DNA of 64,000 nt from the NCBI GenBank assembly GCA_016165875.1, contig JABBOT010000002.1, positions 17,243,419-17,307,418 of the forward strand, read 5' to 3'. This document shows, piece by piece, positions 1 to 14,300 of this stretch; positions within the stretch are counted from its first letter, which is position 1, and each line of letters begins with the position of its first letter. Source of the stretch: Acanthopleura granulata. Lineage: Eukaryota > Mollusca > Polyplacophora > Chitonida > Chitonidae. The translations under genes and the position numbers were made by a program. The notes beneath the pieces are model-generated. The model had not been told where the DNA came from, made no database searches, and worked only from the letters and a program-made list of their open reading frames with translations.

Positions 1-1004
1 CCATTGCGCAACATTAGAACAATTACCAAAACTCACACGGCCATACAAAGTCTTGATAAATTATATTCATAGTTATATATAGGTTTTCGAAATCTGACAC
101 GCGTTGGATTTGCTCCTCCTACTAAGCCGACCTCTCATTCTCTGTGATAATATACGATACATCTGCAAGAAACTGGTTTTTCTCAATGTAAAGTTTTCAC
201 AACTTGTGCTACTCAACGTTTGAATGACACAAATTTCTTATTTAGAAAAGGCTGGCAGATTCATCCAATGCAGCAGCCAACAGGAATTGTCATTATGTAC
301 AGCTTAAGAGAGACACAGATGAATATTGACCAAGTCCATTTCCACAACCGTCTTCTGTAGCACATTCTATAAGGACATTGCACGGTCAGTTTGTGCTCGT
401 CAGCTGACCACATGGCTAATTTATTAAGGGAAGGTTGGCGTATATAACACCAGTTTAGTAAATAGATGCTAGTTTGTGATAGATTTCAAAATTACAGCAC
501 GTGAATTTTGCGTGAATCTTTTCAGCGTGAACAGTATGGTTCATAGGTTTTTGTACTTTGCATATACGGTTTCCAGATGCAGCCATGCCTCTGACAATAA
601 CACGTTTTGCATGTAGTAGGCTGCACGCAATGCATGTAACGGTGTCATAAATTCGTTGAAATCTAGGATTTTTATAAGTTACATGAATTTGACATGTATA
701 CAGAGATTTAATAACTAACCAGCAAAGCCATCTCTATACAGTTTTAACTGTTTCTGTTACCTGTCGATCCTCAACACGGGATCATTTGAGAAGAGGATTG
801 AAAGCATGAGAGAGTTATTCTAGACCAGTGGCTTCTAATAAATAGCTATTATCAAAGAATTTATTTTACCTGGTTGCTTAGGCTTAAATCAAGGTCCTAG
901 CGGTTGAATAAGTTGCTATTTACATGAACATTTGGAATACCGGAAAAACCCTAACTAAATTGGTAAATTGGCAAGAGGTCAACTATCATAATGTAATCGC
1001 CAAT

Positions 1005-1077
1005 GTGGTCTTCCTCCCCCCAGCAGTATATTCTTGAGTACGGCGCAAAACAGCAGTCAAATAATTTAGTAAATAAA
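1005..1077 (+). mobile_element. SINE 3'-end fragment
   Basis: Carries CTTCCTCCCCCCAGCAGTAT and then ATATTCTTGAGTACGGCG, AAAAC and an AAATAA-rich tail, matching the last ~70 bp of the SINE at 37346-37611. Confidence 0.7.
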
Positions 1078-4000
1078 CTCCCCAGCAATCTATGACATTT
1101 ACTTTTTCATTATTATTGTTGAATCCAAGTACAACTATTAGTCTAAATCAGAATATTAGGCATAGATATGTTTGTTAATGTGTTTCAGGTTTAACGTCGC
1201 GTTCAGCCCGTACTGGTAAAATCAGTACTAAATTGTACTCTGCCAGTTGGCCACAGTGAAGTTACACTGATCTAGCTTGCCTCTCTAGAAACAGGAAGAA
1301 ACTAGACCCATCATGTTAAGGCATGCAGAATAAGTTTACCGATATCGGCTTGTTCTGAGAGCGAATTCACGGAATTACAATGATTGCCAGTTTCAAATTT
1401 AAAGTCCTAAAATTTTAGGTACGACCCGGTTCGGGCTTGAAGCAGTGTCTCCCCATAGGGCCGCGGACGATCTATGCCCACGTCAGTATGCACACTGACA
1501 TACATAGATCTGTATTTGTCTGAGGAGTAATAACACATATGGCAATTCTAAAATGGGGAAAATACAAAGCATACCAATTACAAAGTGTGTTATTATTCAG
1601 CGAGCCGAACATGTCGTATTCTCGATCCTGCATCTTCCACGATTACTTGAGACCAAGGTGTGGTTAATTAAAAGCTTTACTTAACATTTGGTACACCATA
1701 GAACCATCAGCCACAAGCAGATGCCACCCAGAAGCCCCTAAAATAGCATATGTTTACAAAGCATTGTTCTGAAACTCTTGACACTGAATTAATGTTTTCC
1801 AAACCACGAGGCCATAAAGTACATAGACTTGGCAGTAACGAACGAAATCCCTTGCTCCGGCATATTGTTGCGTGATCTTTCCTCCGATAGAGACCCAGAC
1901 CATATTTCTTTCAGCTGTCAAACGCCGTTTCTTAAAGCAGCCGATGTATAATTAAAGCAAATTGCATAATGTTGATAATGAAGGGTTACAGGGTTTTGGG
2001 AAGAGAAACCCGAGCGGTGGAATCGTCACCGCATCGCCAGCTCGCCGAGTTTGCTAAACGTTGTGAGACGTTTGTCACAATGATGAACAGGATTTAACCC
2101 CCAGAAGACCACAAACGCTCACAACAAGGCCGGTTTGTCTAACTCTTCCGACGAATGTGTTGTGACGCCTAATGGCCTAACAACGCCTGTAATTAAAAGA
2201 TACTGGGGTGCGACTAAGCATGTGGTCTCACATAGCGGATAAATGGTGGATGCCAATTTACAAGGGCACAATATGATAAGCTTGTGTGTTTCCTTGGCTT
2301 TTTTTTCCCTCTAATACTTCTGAGGGATTTTTTTAATATAACAATACAGTTATTCTAAGAATATTATTTAAGATCCAACTTTGTCACATAAAATCACAAA
2401 CGTAGCACGAAATACACGTGACAAGTCTTCAACGTCGCTCTCAAGAATAAAGTATTGACAGACGGGTGAAGGTATATAAAACACCTGTCAAGAGAATAGA
2501 TAAGGATAAACAAAATTTTTCACTAAATACAATTAATTTGGCAGTAGTTAACGTTACACTCTTAGCTTTTCATGAATATGGTGGACGCCAAACCTGAGTT
2601 CCCGGATAAAACCACCGACCTGTGGCAAGTTATACTGGCCAACACTTACACGTCTTGTGACTTTGGTCATATGCAATTTATGCTAGGCAAGTGGCCACCA
2701 TGGTCACAATAAGAATTATAGCCTGACAATGTATAAATGTCTTCGAGAGGATGGTACTAAAAATCGTTTAGAGAAAATCCGGAAGGTTATTTAGCGCAGG
2801 GCCAAAAGAAAAAGCTTTAAATACAAAATCTAAGAAAGACGAACAAATAAATGTCGGTGTAGGAAAAAAAATTTAAATATATAGCATTTATATGTTATGT
2901 ATTCTAGAGGGGATCTAATATCTACTTCAAATCCAACTTCATAAAACTTTCCACATAGTTTTAAGCAAAAGTGTGTACTGCACCCTACAATTTCCGTCTG
3001 CATATGAATTGGCCAAAAACGACTGCTTACAGCACTGCGTGCAATTTCTTGAGTGCGACGAGACCAACACCAAGTGGCTGTTAAATCAAAAATCTCGCGT
3101 ATCGCCCAAAGCCTTTGAGTGCCACCCCTGCTCACGTGCACAAACCATTTGAAGCTTTTTGCATGTGACAGCGAAAAGATCAAGGTCACAAAGGCTTACC
3201 CTTGAATCGGCTTATGTCACTGATGTTAATGCTTAGAGTCAAGTTTTTTCGTGTCAATGTAAATCCAGACACTACTCAGAGGAAACAGTGTGAACTGTCC
3301 TGATTTTTACAGTTTCATCTGCTTTGCTTAAAGTTTCAGTATTACTGTAAAAAACTGATAATTAATCCGATGGAAATATTTAAAATTGATAAATGATTTG
3401 CCTTCAGGGTGCCAAAATACGAAAGAAAACAGAAATTAAATTGACTGAAAACATCGTTTACCCTGGATAGGTGTAATGAAAATTACTTTTAGGTTAACAG
3501 TGAACATAATTTGGTTTCATCGGGGAAATGTTTTCACGATCACTGACATACTGGGATTCATAAAACATGCTAATGTCTCAAACGTGTCAATTGTATGCCA
3601 AAAGAAAAACTAAATGTTCAGAATTTGTCAGTCAATAAAAGAGACATTACTAAAATGTTTTACAGGCTATTGCACGTCAACTAGAGGAGATCAGAGAATT
3701 CCAAAGTTTTATATTTCTTCAGGGATTTCTGACTCCACCTTTCTCCAGAGGATTGGGTCCCTATTTTTCATTGATGGAATCATCACCGGTGCACATTTGA
3801 CGCCTTGCCATTAATTTGCTTTCTAGATGAAGAGAGAAGGAGGGTCCCGTTAACACTGTTCTGGGAACTCGCTGGCAACACCTCCTCGGTAGGGGGACTG
3901 ACCATGGAAAATGAGCTAAAGCGATCCGAAGCATCTGTCCCGAGAAGCAACCAACACGAATTAGCTCCACGGAACATGGGCCAAACCATCTAATAGCGTG

Positions 4001-4727
4001 TTAAACTACTGGGCATCTGGCAAGACGTAATCGGACTAGGGCAACCAGGCAGGGCTCTCGACGGAATTGGCTTCACCGTTCGGAAACACCTCCGCTGGGA
4101 CAAGGCCGTCTGTAGAAAGATCTGCCAACACAATGTGGAAGATCCACCGATTAAATTAACCGCAAAATGGAAAAAATTATCAGTCGCCGTTTGTTTCGTC
4201 AGTGAAGGAGACCTTTGGATTGGGACCTCCTGAAACCTATCCCCAGGCGTTAGTGACGGAGTCTCTCAAACCTAGGAAGTACAAGTCACAAACATCTGGC
4301 AGGTTTTGTGCGCCGAGACCGAAAGGCTCTGATGGTCTAATGCCACAATTGTTCACGACAGCGCCATATTACGCGGGTGACTTTAGGCTCATTAGTGGAG
4401 AGACAAGCAGATGCGGCGGGCTAGGAATATCTGACTGGTCATCATCGTCTCATAGAGCACCGTATGTCCAGACCTAATAAACCAGAATCAAAAGACCGCA
4501 TCTGTAAGTCGAGACCCCTTGGTCACAAGAAGACATCTGATAACACCGCGGGCTTGCTACTCAGTAGTTTAACCTTGAACCAACATCTCCCAGATATTAT
4601 CGGTGATTTCTGTTACCACAGGTAGCTGCTTTTTCAGTGACTTTTGGTGTTCGATTCAGTTTTGGCAGTATACAAGAAATCCCCCAGTGAATGTAGAGGT
4701 AACGTGTATCTGTTTCCACATCAATCA

Positions 4728-4787
4728 TAATAACAAGAACAGCAACAACAACAACAAAAATAATAATAACAAAAAATAAAAATAACC
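4728..4787 (+). repeat. AAC/AAT-rich simple repeat
   Basis: Mixed (AAC)n and (AAT)n tract including CAACAACAACAACAAAAATA. Confidence 0.8.
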
Positions 4788-6313
4788 ACTACCTTCATAA
4801 AAAAGTATGATATATTTGTATCTGGACATGAAAGAACACATTGTTGAATCCTTTTCAATTTGTACTACCTTTGCAAACAGCAGTACTGTATCAGATGTGT
4901 ACAGTGTTGTCAAGTGTTGTCAAATCCTGATCATGTCATGTGTCACTAGAAGCTGCCCGGCTAAGCCTCGCGGTTACTTTAACAATTGATAATAAGTTTT
5001 CTCGGAGACAAATTGTAATTTAACAAATTTGGACGGATGTCGATAAAAAGCACAGCATGTCAACACGTGAACCATGGTGTGCCAGTACCCTGATTACAAC
5101 ACGACCTTAGCCTGACGCAAGGGGACACACTGGGCCCTGCTTTATTAGACCTCTTCGGCTCTTTAGCTTGGCCCCTCATGGGCGTTTTCCATAAAACTAC
5201 CTGTCAAGAACATACGATGCTATACCCAAAGCAGGCAAACCCCTGCGTCTTTCAATCAGGGAACGTCTTAAAAACGGCAACACTGTTTTAACGAAGCCAA
5301 TTGAGAGAACCTGTCGTTGTGTGAAACTAAAAACCGGCCCAGGTTGACAACGCTTCATGTCCTCGGGCGGGAAAACCGTTCACGCGTATAACTTCAGATC
5401 ACAACATCGTGGCCTGGCTTCTTTGTACCAGAGCGAAAAATAACTTAATTTCAAACCGATCACAATGCAAGGTTAATAACATTGAACCATGCTGTTATTC
5501 GACAATGGATTACTTGTTTGCACAGTGCGCTTTAAACATGCACTCAGACTCAAGGTTCCAGCATAAACGGTCAGGAGCAGTATCCTACTGAAAACATTTC
5601 ATAAATAATAGAACTGAGAACAATGGAAGAAATACAATTTCGAGAATTTCCCCGACTAAATGCGCCTTTAAGCACAATGCACGCCAATACATGTTTTCAC
5701 AGAATGTTAGCACAAATCGGTAGTCCTTAAGAAGCATTTTAAACCGAGCTGAGAATAACGCTTCCGGCCAAACAGTTTTTATTAAATGATTTTAACGATG
5801 TATATATGCCATATACAGATACAATTATTTAAAGGATTCTTCTGAAAACTCTTCGTTAGATGTAATACAATTGCTGAAACTTTGAGATGAAAATATTATA
5901 AAATACAGATATTATATGACTTATTGTGTAAAGCCATGAGTGAGGCCCTGAGGGTTTGGACGCTTACTTTGATTGACACTTTGTAACATCAAAGGAAGTG
6001 CCCGACAGATGTATGCTGTTGTTCTTTTCATTTCGTCCCGTCCATTTAAGCACTGTATATCCAAACACTTTTCATGAACCTGGTGTATAGCATTATTCAA
6101 AATAAGTTATGTTTTGCTAGTTAATGGGAATATACATAAAGCATTGTTTCACTTAATTAGGTCACCCATATCTTTATAATAATATCATCTGCCATGATCA
6201 AATGAACATCGATTTCCTGTGTATGAACTGCGGCTGATAAAACACAAAAAAGTAAATTAATTCAACCGGATTTTTTTTAATTTAAAGAAAAATTAAATAA
6301 CATCATGACATCA

Positions 6314-6445
6314 GTTTATTTATTTATTTGATTGGTGTTTTACGCCGTACTCGAGAATATTTCACTTCAGTGCACTAGAACTCACAGCTACCGCATTGGT
6401 GGGAGGCTTCTTGGTCATTGCTCTGCGCTGACACATAACCGACAC
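6314..6445 (-). mobile_element. Internally deleted SINE, reverse orientation
   Basis: Reads TTTATTTATTTATTTG, GTTTTACGCCGTACTCGAGA and ATATTTCACTT, then jumps directly to the head (ACTCACAGCTACCGCATTGG, GGAGGCTTCTTGGTCATTG). The middle body of the family is absent, so this is a deletion derivative. Confidence 0.75.
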
Positions 6446-8173
6446 ATGACATTAAACTATATTCCCATCGGCAGGGTATGAAAAAAGAAAAAGAACATGT
6501 TACGTATCGTTTTGCAAACCTACTGCTTTTAACAATTAATTGCTTCAAAGGAGAATTTTCTATATATAAGTAAAATTATCCTGTTGAGTAATTTTCACCA
6601 CCAAATTCAGCTACACTATATAGGCAAATGTCGCGACGCTGAATGTTTTCTGTCAAAACATAAAATACAGTTGAACTGATTTACTTTCTTGTCTGTGATG
6701 TATATACCAGAATGACTGATAGCCTTCATTTATTTAAACACAACTGGAGTTAAAAGTAATGACATTTATCAGGCGCTAATATTTTATATTCCTGCAAAGA
6801 TTACAACACATTGTCATATTTAAAAGACATATATTCAACAAAAACTATACTGAGTGACTGGTACTTGAAATAAAGTTTCATGGATTAAAACACTTTCGCC
6901 ATAAACGAGATTTACAGCCCACTGTTAACACGTTCTACATGCTTATAGTTAAATTCTCTTGAGTATTTACGGTGTATAGTATGTGCAAAATGTCTTTTGA
7001 ATTCAGGGTTTCTTCCGCTTTTGGATTAGAACGCTATTAGGACCCCCGTCTCAGCCACCTTACCGTTATATCTTCGGACCCGACTCAAATAACAGTATAT
7101 CTAAGTTTGGGTTAGGCCTAAGCCCCCGTGTATTTCGAGCTTTAGGTATTTCAAATGATACGATAAACTCGCAAATATAACATTTGCAAATACAGCGAGT
7201 GGCACACGATTCGCATGTAGGGCTATATATAGCCGTTCTTCATCGTTTATTTTTAAGTGAAATGATTTGCAGCTTTTCAGACACACCATCCCACAAACCT
7301 AAAGACACTTTCACGATTTTTCTTCATTTTTCTATATTGTGTCTTCCCAAGGTGGTGTAATTTAAGAAGAAAAACAATCGTAGGAAATTTTGATAAAATG
7401 AATGCATGTTCCCCGCTTTGCGATATTTGTTTGTATGTTGGAAGTGTTACGGTAAATAATGAACCTTTCAATAACACCTGGATAGTCAATCACGTGACTT
7501 ATCGTCTGCTCCTTTCAAACACGAATGTCTTTGCCCGTTTCGAACGAAAAATGACGGCAACAGACGTGAGGTCAGGGTGCTTTACTCTGGGTCATCACTC
7601 GTCCAGCAGACTGATAACCCCGACAGAGGCCACTCTATCACTACGCCATTGTGACGAAGTGGAAAGTGCAAAAAGGCATGCACATTCTATATTTTCTGGT
7701 TGACAAATGAGAAAGAAAATGAGGACCGGACAATTGTTCTGCAAAAGACTGGACTGATTAAAATCAGAGCCGGAGCCGCAATTGTTTTCTTAACTTCATG
7801 GATCCCGTAAAAAGTAGACATATGCCGTTCTTCTGCTTGGCTTAATCGTGTTTAGTTCTCATAATCTGTATTAATAGTCCCAAGTGGCGATCAGCATTTG
7901 GGTGGGAATCCATGGACGGCACTTGCATGGTTAGTGGTCTCCAGGCAGATGCGAAATGCATGTATTACCAACGTGAAAAAAGTTTATAAGCTTTTATAAG
8001 TAAGTAGAATGAGATACAAAAATAATGGCGTTACATAACACAATCCATTATTCGGCAGTATCTGTATGTCAGGCAAATGTAGACCAGTCTATATAAACAA
8101 CAGCTATAACAGACATGGAAAATGGCTTGATTCTTGAATCAGTGACGTGGTGACTGTTTGGGCTGGTACGTGC

Positions 8174-8613
8174 AGGCTTGGTGGTTGTCTGAGTATTGAG
8201 CGGGTGGGTGATTGGTGTTGTGGTTGTTTGGGTAAAGGGCGGTTTGGTGATTGGTGTTGTGGTTGTTTGGGTATTGAGCGGGTGGGTGATTGGTGTTGTG
8301 GTTGTTTGGGTATTGAGCGGGTGGGTGATTGGTGTTGTGGTTGTTTGGGTATTGAGCGGGTGGGTGATTGGTGTTGTGGTTGTTTGGGTATTGAGCGGGT
8401 GGGTGATTGGTGTTGTGGTTGTTTGGGTATTGGGCGGGTGGGTGATTGGTGTTGTGGTTGTTTGGGTATTGAGCGGGTGGGTGATTGGTGTTGTGGTTGT
8501 TTGGGTATTGAGCGGGTGGGTGATTGGTGTTGTGGTTGTTTGGGTATTGAGCGGGTGGGTGATTGGTGTTGTGGTTGTCTGGGTATTGAGCGGGTGGGTG
8601 ATTGGTGTTGTGG
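8174..8613 (+). repeat. 39-bp minisatellite, about 11 copies
   Basis: The core GGTGTTGTGG recurs every 39 bp from 8211 to 8601 (11 times), joined to TTGTTTGGGT and TTGAGCGGGTGGGTGATT. One copy (about 8231-8249) differs in 5-6 bases (GTAAAGGGCGGTTTGGTG); one has TTGGGCGGG. The unit is a multiple of three, so five of six frames stay open; the minus strand gives TTTTPITHPLNTQ repeats, a composition effect and not evidence of a mucin gene. The + strand is strongly G/T-skewed with spaced GGG runs. Confidence 0.93.
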
Positions 8614-9179
8614 TACACTGAATAAGTAGTTCATTGATGAATTGTAATTTTAGCATAGAGATTGGACCGGTGTGTTTTTTGATAAACTGGTTTTATCAAT
8701 AATTAAATTATAGGAATGTATAATCTTTAAATGAATGCAACATTTCTGATGGTTCAATATTTCCATGTGAACTACAAATGTAAACTATATGACCCATTGC
8801 AGTTTAATGAAATTTAGCTATTGCTCATGATGCAGCCACAGAGGGAAAGGTTGTCACAAATATGTGTGGTGGCCATAGAGATTTTGATACAGGGCTTTAT
8901 ATAGTTGTTCTTTACATTACGAGCCGTAGCAAGTATTATATTACAGAAATGTAATAAGATACGTCACGGTGCCTTACGGGTTCACTTGTTACTACTGGGT
9001 CAGAACTAATATGGTGGCCATTGTGCGATTGAATGGAATAGTGGGTTAAACTTCCAGGTGGTATAATACACTCATTCCCAGCCCGACACCCCTGTGTGTG
9101 TTTGTGAGTAAATGCCCTACCTGATTTCTGCTTAATAATCAAATGGTGACTAATCAAAGATAACCCACTATATTAATTA

Positions 9180-10130
9180 CCTTACCGCGTCGCCTCCCCT
9201 AAACCCCACGCGGTGAGAATTAACAGAGGAAGTGCGCGGCGATTAATAACGATCGTAGCACAATGGCAGATGGCAAACTTTGTCGCCTTCCGAACAATCG
9301 TCCACATGCGGAAGGGAATTTTGTTTTAGTTAACCTTAAAGGTGCATTTAAGTCGATGAAGTGCGACCCTTTCAGTACCGTTTAGCCTCTGTGGTGTCGC
9401 CTTTCTCGGTGCTTATCCCGATAGTTGTTTCTCTTGGCTGTGGATAGCCAGCTATTATCTTAGCATCTCAACAGTTGAGACTGAAATTAGATTAAGCTTT
9501 GAAATATTGAGAGTTTGTTCTTGAAATTTGCTCTGACGACTAACGACATCTTAGAGCTGAAGCAGTTCCTTTATTGACCCCCTACTTTACTGATTTTCCA
9601 AAATCCAGCTACCCTCAACCTCTGACATTTCTCAAGAATCGGCTATTTTAAGGAAATTCTAAAGACGCTCTGGAGTGTGCTAATTTAATGGTACCTCTTT
9701 CCTTTTGCATCTTTCAAGCTTCAGACTGCGAGTTTGGCGGGGAAAGAAGCTAGGCCCGTCCGTTTATTTGGGAGCCTGGACGGTACTGTGGAAAACCCGT
9801 GGCGACATATTCAAACACCAGCCGGCCTATTTTGTCTCGAGTGTACACCAGAAAGAATAGAGCGGCAGTCGTCATGAATGATACCGCTCGCCACCTACTG
9901 GGCTGGTGCCTCACAACAAGCAGTTTTAGCGCTCTTTCCGGGATCATTAACGTGTATTTATATACACATTTGAAAATCTCTGAATACGGCTGTGAAAACT
10001 GCCACCTTGAACAGAGCGGTGTGTTACCGAAATATCACTGAATGCTTCCCGACAAGGGCGGACCAGTGTCCGCCAAACATGGGGTTATATGGGAGAAGGC
10101 TTAGCTGACAACCTTGCTGGCCCCCAGCTG
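9180..10130. promoter_or_regulatory. Candidate noncoding regulatory island
   Basis: About 0.9 kb with higher GC and no repeat family, coding homology or SINE. Contrast with the A/T-rich flank starting at 10250 is sharp. Function is not visible; listed as a candidate conserved noncoding block only. Confidence 0.15.
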
Positions 10131-11319
10131 ATTGGCAATGATGGCATTATTTAGGGCACTGGCCATAGCCCGTGTGACTGCTATCCACACACAAATAAAA
10201 GTATCCACAACACATTTCTCACCGGGATAAAAACCCACTATTCTCTCATTTGGTACTTGATACTCAAAGAAAATGAAAAGGAAAAATTGCTTTTTATTTC
10301 AATCTGGAATGCAAAAAAAATTAATAAAATTTCCCAAATGTAATTTTATTGTCCCAGAAAGCTTGAGATTTATTGCTAAAAAAGTATGAAATACAGCTTG
10401 TCATTGTGTATTTCAGATAATAGAAATTTAATCAGAGGTTTTATATCCCTGTACAGAAGTGTAAATATTCATCTAAAAAAAAAAATCTTTGAGATTTGAT
10501 CGCGCCACACCTAAAGACCATCATCATTCTTGCTCGGAAAGATAAATGTTACATAAAGAAAACTGTATTAATACCAGTGATAAATATGTATGTCCTCTTT
10601 CATAAATATCTTATTGTATACTTATTATATGCAACAATTGATTTTATTATTTGTCTGGTAAACTGAGAACTTGTTTCCAGCTGCTGGCATTTGACCGAAA
10701 TCCTTCTATAGTGTGGTTATCCCAGGATGATGTATTTATTATTTAGATATATACATTTAATCCATAATTGTTGAATAGATAATGAACATTTCATATAAAT
10801 CAAACCATGAACAGGTATTCAAAATTTCAGTCAGGAAATCCAAAGGATGAAGAAGAAAATTTTCATAAGACCTATTCTATTAAAGAGTTGATAAAGAATT
10901 ACACGCGGGTAAGTCATTTGTTCGAAAACTCAAAAGAAAAAGAAAAAATCGTATGCTTGGACAAAAACTGGCATGTGGACGCTTGTGAACGAGTTTGCTA
11001 AAACGTATATCAAGCCCACTTTGTTATCATTAATGGCAGTTCGGAAAGCATTAATCAAGCCTGTGTGACTGACGTCAAGTGACACTCACAAATCTCTATA
11101 GTTTCCAATGACGCGCGAAGTATGAAGTGAGAAAGGTCGTGCTTCGCCCCTCATGACTTCGAGGTAACAATGATGACTGAAGGAGAGCAGTGCTTTAACG
11201 CGTTTGTAGGGCTGTACGACAAAAGCAACAACAACGCCTTCATGTGGACACACGCCTCAGGGGAAGTACTACCGCCAGTGATGAAAGAAGGAAGTGGACG
11301 AAAAGACATAAGACAGTAG

Positions 11320-11366
11320 ATGTCTGAAATGAAATATATATATATATAGGTAGACATTTCAGACAT
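11320..11366. repeat. 12-bp inverted repeat around an AT loop
   Basis: ATGTCTGAAATG (11320-11331) and CATTTCAGACAT (11355-11366) flank an AT-rich loop; a further direct TTCAGACATTT copy follows at about 11371-11381. Confidence 0.88.
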
Positions 11367-14300
11367 TTTTTTCAGACATTTCCCATACAGTGTCAGTTAG
11401 TTATTATATGGTCAAACACAGAATATAAACAATCAAATCTTCAATATACTGCAAACGTTTAAGTTCCTAGAACTTTATAGTGAGTATAATCCTCTTGGTG
11501 ACAAATACAGACATACTGGTTGGGGTCTCTACCTATCCGTGTCTTATTGCTGTATCTAATTCCTCCTAACCCAGGATTTGGGTGTGTTTAAGGATTCGTG
11601 TTTGTCACATGCCTTTCTGCACAGCTGCAATAAAAGCGCTAGTGCTTGTATACATATATATTTGTGATTCACGGTTTGAGTTTTAAATTACATTCCATAC
11701 CTAGAAAATGGGATGTCTTTCCTGCATAATTTTAATGACCGCTTCTCTCTTTCATTCATACCGGCTTGAATAACTAATCATATATTATTTTTTATATTCT
11801 TCTTTGGGAACTGTTGTAGTGTGTTTTGAAAATGGGCTCAGCGATTATAGACTTATTGCGCCGCTTCACGGTGGAATACACGTATTTCGAACCCTTAGCG
11901 CGTGGATTCGCTCTTATGTTGTATAATGAGTAAAATTCTCTTGAGAATCATTATGGACGAGGTGTCCTTGAGATATAATTTATATATAATTGTGTCTATC
12001 TCTGGTCAGTGTAAGGCTTATATCCAGTATATACATCGAATGAAACCTCCACGCGAAAGATGTATGGCCAGTTACAATATAAGCAAGGTTCCGATGAATC
12101 CTTTTGATTCTAGATTCTTCAAAAATAAAATTAGTATGCAAATCGTGTACCTTGTTCGTTTATATGTGTAATTAATGACACATGTATCTTTGTTGCACAC
12201 TGATTGCAACTGTTACGTTATATAATCAGCGTGGCGATCTTTTTTAAGCGGAACTAAGCACAGCTATGAAACAGGCCCCAGGTCCCAGAGTTATGAACTC
12301 AATTAACACAGTTGATGAACGACTTATAAACTAATATGGTACAGGATTTGAAAACTGATTAAATAAATATACAAGAGCCTAAAACATTTTTGTCGTTTGT
12401 TTCCATTTTTTTAGAATCATTGAAAATTGTTCATCTGCACATGACTCCGCCGTTTTTAGCTTATTAGTTTTTCTTGTGGATTGTATGGAACGTTATTTTG
12501 GGAATTGGTCTCTCATGACTTATGTTCTATAAATTTCATGCAATTAATAAATAAATAAACATACATGTTTATGTCAACCAAGTTCAAATTTATGTAAATT
12601 GTGGAACTGAATGATTCTGACAAATAATGAAGATTGCCTGAGGTCGTTCGGATGGTGCTACTTTGGTACCATCTTGGTATCATCGCAAACACATTTGGAC
12701 AGGGTGACAGCACCTTGAGCACCTTAACTTTTCCGTTTCTGGCAGATTGTAGCTAATTTCAGATGTGGGCGATGTCTGCCTCATTTAACATATGAGGCTT
12801 CTCTTCAAGGCGTATTCACCTGTCTCTTAACGCACCATTGGTGCATTAAATTTGATGTTTGTGAGACGCGGAAAAGAATGGAAGAGAAAGGACAGGGTGA
12901 TAATATAAACACGTGAATGAGTGAACGTTAACCATTGATGTTAACCATGGACGATAAATGACTGGATAATCGACTGGGATAAACCGATCTAGTCACCTTT
13001 GCCAGCAAAGGTAACAATAAGACGAATCGGAGGTAGCCAAGATTGGAGTCGCTTAGTCTGAGGAAGAGCCGGTCCAGTGTGACACCCCACACACAAACGT
13101 CTTGGAGAAACTTTATGATCGCTGATTTCAAAAGGGCGTCCGTGGATGGCGATTTATATATTCCAGTTGTAACAATGATCAAATTACACAGACGATGAAT
13201 CTGAAAAACGACAAACCGAGACAAAATTTGATACAGATGGCTACGTGAGAAGAGAGAGTAATATAAGGAACACTCCATGTGGGAGAGAATTTGTCATTGC
13301 CGAAAACTGACACAATGGTCAAATTTGTTTAGAAATTAGCATCTCTGTAAATAATGAATTGCTGCATCTGGAATGCAGCGAAGAAAGTCTGGGGAAAGGA
13401 TGGGTCTTCTGTGAACAGTATGTAGTACAAAAACCCCCAAACCGCAGTTAAATTTCTGAAAAGCTATAAATTTTACAACTCAAAACAGGTGTCTTGCTGA
13501 GAAAAAATAAGAAAGTAACAATGTAAAGAACAAACATGCTTACATATGGTCATCATTCTAAAGACGCCTAGAAAATACACCAATATATGTCAGAAAGCAT
13601 GTTCATGAACAATGACTTTTGAGGAAGTTTAAACTTTCTTTGTTTGTACATTTTAGGCACTTCGGTAAGTTAGTTTATGAAATACAAAATAGATGGTTCT
13701 GAATTAATGCATGTATATCACAAAGTGATTTATATACAGCTGAAAAGATAAAAGAAAAATCGATTTTTGAATTATTTCTCTACGAAATAATATAACCAAT
13801 ACTAATTTAGTAAAGCGTATAAGTAAGAAAAATAAAGAAAATTTAGAAGACGCTCAAGAAAAGTGGGCTCTACTATGTGCGTCACTTTCAATTAAACAGA
13901 CTTTGTTTACAAGAAAAAAACAGCTACTAGAATGTTCTGCGCTATCTATTGTAAACCCATTGCACAGCATTATCTTACGGTGGTATCTCACATGCGGATA
14001 TGTCGCTTGTGTGTATATTATCTCATTTGAGTTATATTTGCAGTTGTCCAACAATATTGAATAATGATATCACTGAACATGATGCATTCAGACACAATCT
14101 GCATACATTAAGGGAGCAGAAAAACAAAAAGTATATATATCATATATATTATTTCAGTTTTAGTTAATTACACACAATCTCAAGTCTAGAACACAGCCAT
14201 AATTGTACAAATTATAACTGGCTTTAAAAAAGGAAAACGGAGTACGGCCTATATCATGGACTATAACAAGACAATTTTACATCAAATATGTAAAACCTGT

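Larger units (their letters stand above)
1..8173. other. Gene desert, left part
   Basis: AT-rich DNA with only short ORFs (longest about 119 aa, none with a recognisable domain). It holds two SINE pieces and a simple repeat (listed separately). Stretches 2000-2240, 3780-4560 and 5080-5420 are GC-richer and non-repetitive and could be regulatory or unrecognised exons; nothing decides this from sequence alone. Confidence 0.6.

Noticed and set aside
4202..4477. 91-aa ORF in a GC-richer patch
   Set aside because: No recognisable domain, no convincing splice signals and no upstream coding continuity.
8174..8613. CRISPR-like regularly spaced repeats
   Set aside because: There are no unique spacers; it is a contiguous tandem minisatellite in animal DNA.
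8069..8656. Long Thr/Pro-rich ORFs on both strands over the 39-bp array, mucin-like
   Set aside because: Frames are open only because the unit is a multiple of three without stops in most frames; no signal peptide, splice sites or flanking coding sequence.
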